Assembly: GCA_947000775.1 (NCBI GenBank)
Contig: CAMQGK010000637.1
Span: 23,056,001-23,120,000 of the forward strand
Length of the DNA: 64,000 nt
Source: Pterois miles
Lineage: Eukaryota > Chordata > Actinopteri > Perciformes > Scorpaenidae
Direction of reading: 5' to 3'
Position 1 is the stretch's first letter. Every line of letters begins with the position of its first letter. The notes under the pieces are model-generated. The model was not told the DNA's origin, made no database searches, and saw only the letters and a list, made by a program, of their open reading frames with translations. Positions 50,901 to 62,900 of the stretch are shown piece by piece. The position numbers were made by a program, and so were the translations under genes.

Positions 50901-53900
50901 AAACGTCAAATTTTTTTGATGCTGAAATAAATCATAAAAACGGTCGTAGTATAGCTTGTAAAATGATTCTATGGTGGCAAAAAGTCATTTCATGAAATGT
51001 AAAATTTTACAAAAAACATGCCATAGTATAGTATGTCGAAATTTCTCGATGAAAACGTCAAATTTTTTTGATGTTGAAATAAATCATGAAAAGGGTCATA
51101 TTATAGGATGTAAAATGATTCTATGGTGGAAAAAAGACATTTCGTGAAATGTTGGAAAATTTTACAAAAAAAACGTCATAGTATAGTATGTCAACATTTT
51201 TCGATGAAACTGTCCAATTTTTTTGATGTTGAAAATAATCATGAAAACGGTCGTATTATAGCTTGTAAAATGATTCCATGGTAGAAAAAAGTCATTTTGT
51301 GAAATGTTGGAAAATTTTACAAAAACAACGTCATAGTATAGTATGTCGAAATTTTTCGATGAAACCGTCAAATTTTTTCGATGTTGAAAATAATCATAAA
51401 AACGGTCGTATTGTAGCTTGTAAAATGATTCTATGGTGGAAAAAAGTCATTTCATGAAATGTAAAATTTTACAAAAAAAACGCCATAGTATAGTATGTCG
51501 AAATTTTCTCGATGAAAACGTCAAATTTTTTTGATGTTGAAATAAATCATAAAAACGGTCGTAGTATAGCATGTAAAATGATTCTATGATGGAAAAAAGT
51601 CATTTCGAGAAATGTTGTAAAATTTTACAAAAAAAACATCATAGTATAGTATGTCGAAATTTTCTCGATGAAAACGTCAAATTTTTTTGATGTTGAAATA
51701 AATCATAAAAACGGTCGTAGTATAGCTTGTAAAATGATTCTATGGTGGAAAAAAGTCATTTCATGAAATGTAAAATTTTACAAAAAAAATGCCATAGTAT
51801 AGTATGTCGAAATTTCTCGATGAAAACGTCACATTTTTTTGATGTTGAAATAAATCATGAAAAGGGTCATATTATAGGATGTAAAATGATTCTATGGTGG
51901 AAAAAAGACATTTCGTGAAATGTTGGAAAATTTTACAAAAAAAACGTCATAGTATAGTATGTCGACATTTTTCGATGAAACTGTCCAATTTTTTTGATGT
52001 TGAAAACAATCATGAAAACGGTCGTATTATAGCTTGTAAAATGATTCTATGGTAGAAAAAAGTCATTTCGTGAAATGTTGGAAAATTTTACAAAAACAAC
52101 GTCATAGTATAGTATGTCGAAATTTCTCGATGAAAACGTCAAATTTTTTTGCTGTTGAAAGAAATCATGAAAACGGTCGTATTATAGCTTGTAAAATGAT
52201 TCTATGGTAGAAAAAAGTCATTTCGAGAAATGTTGTAAAATTTTACAAAAAAAACGTCATAGTATAGTATGTCGAAATTTTTCGATGAAACTGTCCAATT
52301 TTTTTGATGTTGAAAATAATCATGAAAACGGTCATATTATAGCTTGTAAAATGATTCTAAGGTGGAAAAAAGTCATTTCGTGAAATGTTGTAAAATATTA
52401 CAAAAAAAAGTCATAGTATAGTATGTCGAAATTTTTCGATGAAACCGTCCAATTTTTTTGATGTTGAAAAAAATCATGAAAACGGTCGTATTATAGCTTG
52501 TAAAATGATTCTATGGTGGAAAAAAGTCATTTCATGAAATGTAAAATTTTACAAAAAAAACGCCATAGTATAGTATGTCGAAATTTTCTCGATGAAAACG
52601 TCAAATTTTTTTGATGTTGAAATAAATCATAAAAAGTGTAGTATTATAGCTTGTAAAATGATTCTATGGTGGAAAAAAGTCATTTCGTTAAATGTAAAAT
52701 TTTACAAAAAAAACGTCATAGTATAGTATGTCGAAATTTTTCGATGAAACCGTCAAATTTTTTGATGTTGAAAATAATCATAAAAACGGTCGTAGTATAG
52801 CTTGTAAAATGATTCTATGGTGGAAAAAAGTCATTTCATGAAATGTAAAATTTTACAAAAAAAACGCCATAGTATAGTATGTCGAAATCTTCTCGATGGA
52901 AACGTCAAATTTTTTTGATGTTGAAATAAATCATAAAAACGGTCGTAGTATAGCATGTAAAATGATTCTATGATGGAAAAAAGTCATTTCGAGAAATGTT
53001 GTAAAATTTTACAAAAAAAACGTCATAGTATAGTATGTCGAAATTTTTCGATGAAACTGTCCAATTTTTTTGATGTTGAAAATAATCATGAAAACGGTCA
53101 TATTATAGCTTTAAAATGATTCTAAGGTGGAAAAAAGTCATTTCGTGAAATGTTGTAAAATTTTACAAAAAAAAGTCATAGTATAGTATGTCGAAATTTT
53201 TCGATGAAACCGTCCAATTTTTTTGATGTTGAAAAAAATCATGAAAACGGTCGTATTATAGCTTGTAAAATGATTCTATGGTGGAAAAAAGTCATTTCAT
53301 GAAATGTAAAATTTTACAAAAAAAACGCCATAGTATAGTATGTCGAAATTTCTCGATGAAAACGTCAAATTTTTTTGATGTTGAAATAAATCATGAAAAG
53401 GGTCGTATTATAGCATGTAAAATGATTCTATGGTGGAAAAAAAGTCATTTCGTGAAATGTTGTAAAATTTTACAAAAAAAACGTCATAGTATAGTATGTC
53501 GAAATTTTGCGATGAAACCGTCAAATTTTTTCGATGTTGAAAATAATCATAAAAACGGTCGTATTGTAGCTTGTAAAATGAATCTATGGTGGAAAAAAGT
53601 CATTTCATGAAATGTAAAATTTTACAAAAAAAACGCCATAGTATAGTATGTCGAAATTTTCTCGATGAAAACGTCAAATTTTTTTGATGTTGAAATAAAT
53701 CATAAAAACGGTCGTAGTATAGCATGTAAAATGATTCTATGATGGAAAAAAGTCATTTCGAGAAATGTTGTAAAATTTTACAAAAAAAAGTCATAGTATA
53801 GTATGTCGAAATTTCTCGATGAAAACGTCAAATTTTTTTGATGTTGAAATAAATCATGAAAAGGGTCATATTATAGGATGTAAAATGATTCTATGGTGGA

Positions 53901-56900
53901 AAACAGACATTTCGTGAAATGTTGGAAAATTTTACAAAAAAAAGTCATAGTATAGTATGTCGACATTTTTCGATGAAACTGTCCAATTTTTTTGATGTTG
54001 AAAATAATCATGAAAACGGTCGTATTATAGCTTGTAAAATGATTCTATGGTAGAAAAAAGTGATTTCGTGAAATGTTGGAAAATTTTACAAAAACAACGT
54101 CATAGTATAGTATGTCGAAATTTTTCGATGAAACCGTCAAATTTTTTGATGTTGAAAATAATCGTAAAAACTGTCGTAGTATAGCTTGTAAAATGATTCT
54201 ATGGTGGAAAAAAGTCATTTCATTAAATGTAAAATTTTACAAAAAAAATGTCATAGTATAGTATGTCGAAATTTCTCGATGAAAACGTCAAATTTTTTTG
54301 CTGTTGAAAGAAATCATGAAAACGGTTGTATTGTAGCTTTTAAAATGATTCTATGGTGGAAAAAAGTCAATTCGTGAAATGTAAAATTTTACAAAAAAAA
54401 CGACATAGTGTAGTATGTCGAAATTTCTCGATGAAAATGTCAAATTTTTTTGATGTTGAAATAAATCATGAAAAGGGTCGTATAATAGCATGTAAAATGA
54501 TTCTATGGTAGAAAAAAGTCATTTCGTGAAATGTAAAATTTTACAAAAAAAAGTCATAGTATAGTATGTCGAAATTTTTTAATGAAACCGTCAAATTTTT
54601 TTTGATGTTGAAATAAATCATGAAAAGGGTCGTATTATAGCATGTAAAATGATTCTATGATGGAAAAAAGTCATTTCGAGAAATGTAAAATTTTACAAAA
54701 AAAACGTCATAGTATAGTATGTCGAAATTTTTCGATGAAACTGTCCAATTTTTTTGATGTTGAAAATAATCATGAAAACGGTCATATTATAGCTTGTAAA
54801 ATGATTCTAAGGTGGAAAAAAGTAATTTCGTGAAATGTTGTAAAATTTTACAAAAAAAAGTCATAGTATAGTATGTCGAAATTTTTCGATGAAACCGTCC
54901 AATTTTTTTGATGTTGAAAAAAATCATGAAAACGGTCGTATTATAGCTTGTAAAATGATTCTATGGTGGAAAAAAGTCATTTCATGAAATGTAAAATTTT
55001 ACAAAAAAAACGCCATAGTATAGTATGTCGAAATTTCTCGATGAAAACGTCAAATTTTTTTGATGTTGAAATAAATCATGAAAAGGGTCGTATTATAGCA
55101 TGTAAAATGATTCTATGGTGGAAAAAAGTCATTTCATGAAATGTTGTAAAATTTTACAAAAAAAACGTCATAGTATAGTATGTCGAAATTTTCTCGATGA
55201 AAACGTCAAATTTTTTTGATGCTGAAATAAATCATAAAAACGGTCGTAGTATAGCTTGTAAAATGATTCTATGGTGGCAAAAAGTCATTTCATGAAATGT
55301 AAAACTTTACAAAAAACATGCCATAGTATAGTATGTCGAAATTTCTCGATGAAAACGTCAAATTTTTTTGATGTTGAAATAAATCATGAAAAAGGTCATA
55401 TTATAGGATGTAAAATGATTCTATGGTGGAAAAAAGACATTTCGTGAAATGTTGGAAAATTTTACAAAAAAAACGTCATAGTATAGTATGTCGACATTTT
55501 TCGATGAAACCGTCCAATTTTTTTGATGTTGAAAATAATCATGAAAACGGTCGTATTATAGCTTGTAACATGATTCCATGGTAGAAAAAAGTCATTTTGT
55601 GAAATGTTGGAAAATTTTACAAAAACAACGTCATAGTATAGTATGTCGAAATTTTTCGATGAAACCGTCAAATTTTTTGATGTTGAAAATAATCGTAAAA
55701 ACTGTCGTAGTATAGCTTGTAAAATGATTCTATGGTGGAAAAAAGTCATTTCGAGAAATGTTGTAAAATTTTACAAAAAAAACGTCATAGTATAGTATGT
55801 CGAAATTTTTCGATGAAACTGTCCAATTTTTTTGATGTTGAAAATAATCATGAAAACGGTCATATTATAGCTTGTAAAATGATTCTATGGTGGAAAAAAG
55901 TCATTTCATGAAATGTAAAATTTTACAAAAAAAACGCCATAGTATAGTATGTCGAAATTTCTCGATGAAAACGTCAAATTTTTTTGATGTTGAAATAAAT
56001 CATGAAAAGGGTCGTATTATAGCATGTAAAATGATTCTATGGTGGAAAAAAGTCATTTCATGAAATGTTGTAAAATTTTACAAAAAAAACGTCATAGTAT
56101 AGTATGTCGAAATTTTCTCGATGAAAACGTCAAATTTTTTTGATGCTGAAATAAATCATAAAAACGGTCGTAGTATAGCTTGTAAAATGATTCTATGGTG
56201 GCAAAAAGTCATTTCATGAAATGTAAAACTTTACAAAAAACATGCCATAGTATAGTATGTCGAAATTTCTCGATGAAAACGTCAAATTTTTTTGATGTTG
56301 AAATAAATCATGAAAAAGGTCATATTATAGGATGTAAAATGATTCTATGGTGGAAAAAAGACATTTCGTGAAATGTTGGAAAATTTTACAAAAAAAACGT
56401 CATAGTATAGTATGTCGACATTTTTCGATGAAACCGTCCAATTTTTTTGATGTTGAAAATAATCATGAAAACGGTCGTATTATAGCTTGTAACATGATTC
56501 CATGGTAGAAAAAAGTCATTTTGTGAAATGTTGGAAAATTTTACAAAAACAACGTCATAGTATAGTATGTCGAAATTTTTCGATGAAACCGTCAAATTTT
56601 TTGATGTTGAAAATAATCGTAAAAACTGTCGTAGTATAGCTTGTAAAATGATTCTATGGTGGAAAAAAGTCATTTCATGAAATGTAAAATTTTACAAAAA
56701 AACGCCATAGTATAGTATGTCGAAATTTTCTCGATGAAAACGTCAAATTTTTTTGATGTTGAAATAAATCATAAAAACGGTCGTAGTATAGCATGTAAAA
56801 TGATTCTATGATGGAAAAAAGTCATTTCGAGAAATGTTGTAAAATTTTACAAAAAAAACGTCATAGTATAGTATGTCGAAATTTTTCGATGAAACTGTCC

Positions 56901-59900
56901 AATTTTTTTGATGTTGAAAATAATCATGAAAACGGTCATATTATAGCTTGTAAAATGATTCTAAGGTGGAAAAAAGTCATTTCGTGAAATGTTGTAAAAT
57001 TTTACAAAAAAAACGCCATAGTATAGTATGTCGAAATTTCTCGATGAAAACGTCAAATTTTTTTGATGTTGAAATAAATCATGAAAAGGGTCGTATTATA
57101 GCATGTAAAATGATTCTATGGTGGAAAAAAAGTCATTTCGTGTAATGTTGTAAAATTTTACAAAAAAAACGTCATAGTATAGTATGTCGAAATTTTTCGA
57201 TGAAACCGTCAAATTTTTTCGATGTTGAAAATAATCGTAAAAACTGTCGTAGTATAGCTTGTAAAATGATTCTATGGTGGAAAAAAGTCATTTCATTAAA
57301 TGTAAAATTTTACAAAAAAAATGTCATAGTATAGTATGTCGAAATTTCTCGATGAAAACGTCAAATTTTTTTGCTGTTGAAAGAAATCATGAAAACGGTC
57401 GTATTATAGCTTGTAAAATGATTCTATGGTGGAAAAAAGTCATTTCATGAAATGTAAAATTTTACAAAAAAAACGCCATAGTATAGTATGTCGAAATTTT
57501 CTCGATGAAAACGTCAAATTTTTTGATGTTGAAAATAATCTTAAAAACTGTCGTAGTATAGCTTGTAAAATGATTCTATGGTGGAAAAAAGTCATTTCAT
57601 TAAATGTAAAATTTTACAAAAAAAATGTCATAGTATAGTATGTCGAAATTTCTCGATGAAAACGTCAAATTTTTTTGCTGTTGAAAGAAATCATGAAAAC
57701 GGTTGTATTGTAGCTTTTAAAATGATTCTATGGTGGAAAAAAGTCAATTCGTGAAATGTAAAATTTTACAAAAAAAACGACATAGTGTAGTATGTCGAAA
57801 TTTCTCGATGAAAATGTCAAATTTTTTTGATGTTGAAATAAATCATGAAAAGGGTCGTATAATAGCATGTAAAATGATTCTATGGTAGAAAAAAGTCATT
57901 TCGTGAAATGTAAAATTTTACAAAAAAAAGTCATAGTATAGTATGTCGAAATTTTTTAATGAAACCGTCAAATTTTTCTGATGTTGAAATAAATCATGAA
58001 AAGGGTCGTATTATAGCATGTAAAATGATTCTATGATGGAAAAAAGTCATTTCGAGAAATGTTGTAAAATTTTACAAAAAAAACGTCATAGTATAGTATG
58101 TCGAAATTTTTCGATGAAACTGTCCAATTTTTTTGATGTTGAAAATAATCATGAAAACGGTCATATTATAGCTTGTAAAATGATTCTAAGGTGGAAAAAA
58201 GTCATTTCGTGAAATGTTGTAAAATTTTACAAAAAAAAGTCATAGTATAGTATGTCGAAATTTTTCGATGAAAACGTCAAATTTTTTTGATGTTGAAATA
58301 AATCATGAAAAGGGTCGTATTATAGCATGTAAAATGATTCTATGGTGGAAAAAAAGTCATTTCGTGAAATGTAAAATTTTACAAAAAAAACGTCATAGTA
58401 TAGTATGTCGAAATTTTTCGATGAAACCGTCAAATTTTTTCGATGTTGAAAATAATCATAAAAACGGTCGTATTGTAGCGTGTAAAATGATTCTATGGTG
58501 GAAAAAAGTCATTTCATGAAATGTAAAATTTTACAAAAAAAACGCCATAGTATAGTATGTCGAAATTTTCTCGATGAAAACGTCAAATTTTTTTGATGTT
58601 GAAATAAATCATAAAAACGGTCGTAGTATAGCATGTAAAATGATTCTATGATGGAAAAAAGTCATTTCGAGAAATGTTGTAAAATTTTACAAAAAAAACA
58701 TCATAGTATAGTATGTCGAAATTTTCTCGATGAAAACGTCAAATTTTTTTGATGTTGAAATAAATCATAAAAACGGTCGTAGTATAGCTTGTAAAATGAT
58801 TCTATGGTGGAAAAAAGTCATTTCATGAAATGTAAAATTTTACAAAAAAAATGCCATAGTATAGTATGTCGAAATTTCTCGATGAAAACGTCACATTTTT
58901 TTGATGTTGAAATAAATCATGAAAAGGGTCATATTATAGGATGTAAAATGATTCTATGGTGGAAAAAAGACATTTCGTGAAATGTTGGAAAATTTTACAA
59001 AAAAAACGTCATAGTATAGTATGTCGACATTTTTCGATGAAACTGTCCAATTTTTTTGATGTTGAAAACAATCATGAAAACGGTCGTATTATAGCTTGTA
59101 AAATGATTCTATGGTAGAAAAAAGTCATTTCGTGAAATGTTGGAAAATTTTACAAAAACAACGTCATAGTATAGTATGTCGAAATTTCTCGATGAAAACG
59201 TCAAATTTTTTTGCTGTTGAAAGAAATCATGAAAACGGTCGTATTATAGCTTGTAAAATGATTCTATGGTAGAAAAAAGTCATTTCGAGAAATGTTGTAA
59301 AATTTTACAAAAAAAACGTCATAGTATAGTATGTCGAAATTTTTTGATGAAACTGTCCAATTTTTTTGATGTTGAAAATAATCATGAAAACGGTCATATT
59401 ATAGCTTGTAAAATGATTCTAAGGTGGAAAAAAGTCATTTCGTGAAATGTTGTAAAATATTACAAAAAAAAGTCATAGTATAGTATGTCGAAATTTTTCG
59501 ATGAAACCGTCCAATTTTTTTGATGTTGAAAAAAATCATGAAAACGGTCGTATTATAGCTTGTAAAATGATTCTATGGTGGAAAAAAGTCATTTCATGAA
59601 ATGTAAAATTTTACCAAAAAAACGCCATAGTATAGTATGTCGAAATTTTCTCGATGAAAACGTCAAATTTTTTTGATGTTGAAATAAATCATAAAAAGTG
59701 TAGTATTATAGCTTGTAAAATGATTCTATGGTGGAAAAAAGTCATTTCGTGAAATGTAAAATTTTACAAAAAAACCGCCATAGTATAGTATGTCGAAATT
59801 TCTCGATGAAAACGTCAAATTTTTTTGATGTTGAAATAAATCATGAAAAGGGTCATATTATAGGATGTAAAATGATTCTATGGTGGAAAAAAGACATTTC

Positions 59901-62900
59901 GTGAAATGTTGGAAAATTTTACAAAAAAAACGTCATAGTATAGTATGTCGAAATTTTTCGATGAAACCGTCAAATTTTTTGATGTTGAAAATAATCATAA
60001 AAACGGTCGTAGTATAGCTTGTAAAATGATTCTATGGTGGAAAAAAGTCATTTCATGAAATGTAAAATTTTACAAAAAAAACGCCATAGTATAGTATGTC
60101 GAAATCTTCTCGATGGAAACGTCAAATTTTTTTGATGTTGAAATAAATCATAAAAACGGTCGTAGTATAGCATGTAAAATGATTCTATGATGGAAAAAAG
60201 TCATTTCGAGAAATGTTGTAAAATTTTACAAAAAAAACGTCATAGTATAGTATGTCGAAATTTTTCGATGAAACTGTCCAATTTTTTTGATGTTGAAAAT
60301 AATCATGAAAACGGTCATATTATAGCTTTAAAATGATTCTAAGGTGGAAAAAAGTCATTTCGTGAAATGTTGTAAAATTTTACAAAAAAAAGTCATAGTA
60401 TAGTATGTCGAAATTTTTCGATGAAACCGTCCAATTTTTTTGATGTTGAAAAAAATCATGAAAACGGTCGTATTATAGCTTGTAAAATGATTCTATGGTG
60501 GAAAAAAGTCATTTCATGAAATGTAAAATTTTACAAAAAAAACGCCATAGTATAGTATGTCGAAATTTCTCGATGAAAACGTCAAATTTTTTTGATGTTG
60601 AAATAAATCATGAAAAGGGTCGTATTATAGCATGTAAAATGATTCTATGGTGGAAAAAAAGTCATTTCGTGAAATGTTGTAAAATTTTACAAAAAAAACG
60701 TCATAGTATAGTATGTCGAAATTTTTCGATGAAACCGTCAAATTTTTTCGATGTTGAAAATAATCATAAAAACGGTCGTATTGTAGCTTGTAAAATGAAT
60801 CTATGGTGGAAAAAAGTCATTTCATGAAATGTAAAATTTTACAAAAAAAACGCCATAGTATAGTATGTCGAAATTTTCTCGATGAAAACGTCAAATTTTT
60901 TTGATGTTGAAATAAATCATAAAAACGGTCGTAGTATAGCATGTAAAATGATTCTATGATGGAAAAAAGTCATTTCGAGAAATGTTGTAAAATTTTACAA
61001 AAAAAAGTCATAGTATAGTATGTCGAAATTTCTCGATGAAAACGTCAAATTTTTTTGATGTTGAAATAAATCATGAAAAGGGTCATATTATAGGATGTAA
61101 AATGATTCTATGGTGGAAAACAGACATTTCGTGAAATGTTGGAAAATTTTACAAAAAAAAGTCATAGTATAGTATGTCGACATTTTTCGATGAAACTGTC
61201 CAATTTTTTTGATGTTGAAAATAATCATGAAAACGGTCGTATTATAGCTTGTAAAATGATTCTATGGTAGAAAAAAGTGATTTCGTGAAATGTTGGAAAA
61301 TTTTACAAAAACAACGTCATAGTATAGTATGTCGAAATTTTTCGATGAAACCGTCAAATTTTTTGATGTTGAAAATAATCGTAAAAACTGTCGTAGTATA
61401 GCTTGTAAAATGATTCTATGGTGGAAAAAAGTCATTTCATTAAATGTAAAATTTTACAAAAAAAATGTCATAGTATAGTATGTCGAAATTTCTCGATGAA
61501 AACGTCAAATTTTTTTGCTGTTGAAAGAAATCATGAAAACGGTTGTATTGTAGCTTTTAAAATGATTCTATGGTGGAAAAAAGTCAATTCGTGAAATGTA
61601 AAATTTTACAAAAAAAACGACATAGTGTAGTATGTCGAAATTTCTCGATGAAAATGTCAAATTTTTTTGATGTTGAAATAAATCATGAAAAGGGTCGTAT
61701 AATAGCATGTAAAATGATTCTATGGTAGAAAAAAGTCATTTCGTGAAATGTAAAATTTTACAAAAAAAAGTCATAGTATAGTATGTCGAAATTTTTTAAT
61801 GAAACCGTCAAATTTTTTTTGATGTTGAAATAAATCATGAAAAGGGTCGTATTATAGCATGTAAAATGATTCTATGATGGAAAAAAGTCATTTCGAGAAA
61901 TGTAAAATTTTACAAAAAAAACGTCATAGTATAGTATGTCGAAATTTTTCGATGAAACTGTCCAATTTTTTTGATGTTGAAAATAATCATGAAAACGGTC
62001 ATATTATAGCTTGTAAAATGATTCTAAGGTGGAAAAAAGTAATTTCGTGAAATGTTGTAAAATTTTACAAAAAAAAGTCATAGTATAGTATGTCGAAATT
62101 TTTCGATGAAACCGTCCAATTTTTTTGATGTTGAAAAAAATCATGAAAACGGTCGTATTATAGCTTGTAAAATGATTCTATGGTGGAAAAAAGTCATTTC
62201 ATGAAATGTAAAATTTTACAAAAAAAACGCCATAGTATAGTATGTCGAAATTTTCTCGATGAAAACGTCAAATTTTTTTGATGTTGAAATAAATCATGAA
62301 AAGGGTCGTATTATAGCATGTAAAATGATTCTATGGTGGAAAAAAGTCATTTCATGAAATGTTGTAAAATTTTACAAAAAAAACGTCATAGTATAGTATG
62401 TCGAAATTTTCTCGATGAAACCGTCAAATTTTTTCGATGTTGAAAATAATCATAAAAACGGTCGTATTGTAGCGTGTAAAATGATTCTATGGTGGAAAAA
62501 AGTCATTTCATGAAATGTAAAATTTTACAAAAAAAACGCCATAGTATAGTATGTCGAAATTTTCTCGATGAAAACGTCAAATTTTTTTGATGCTGAAATA
62601 AATCATAAAAACGGTCGTAGTATAGCTTGTAAAATGATTCTATGGTGGCAAAAAGTCATTTCATGAAATATAAAATTTTACAAAAAACATGCCATAGTAT
62701 AGTATGTCGAAATTTCTCGATGAAAACGTCAAATTTTTTTGATGTTGAAATAAATCATGAAAAGGGTCATATTATAGGATGTAAAATGATTCTATGGTGG
62801 AAAAAAGACATTTCGTGAAATGTTGGAAAATTTTACAAAAAAAACATCATAGTATAGTATGTCGACATTTTTCGATGAAACTGTCCAATTTTTTTGATGT

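Noticed and set aside
55462..56673. Identical 95-codon minus-strand frames at 55462-55749 and 56386-56673
   Set aside because: They are the 924-bp tandem duplication of satellite DNA, not a gene pair.
43894..60827. Repeated open frames of up to 110 codons in the array (for example 43894-44226, 53278-53610, 60495-60827)
   Set aside because: They are translations of the satellite monomer; they recur only where two or three monomers happen to be in frame and break by single-base indels in other copies. Composition is Lys/Phe/Ile-rich as expected from AT-rich DNA, with no start context or splice sites.
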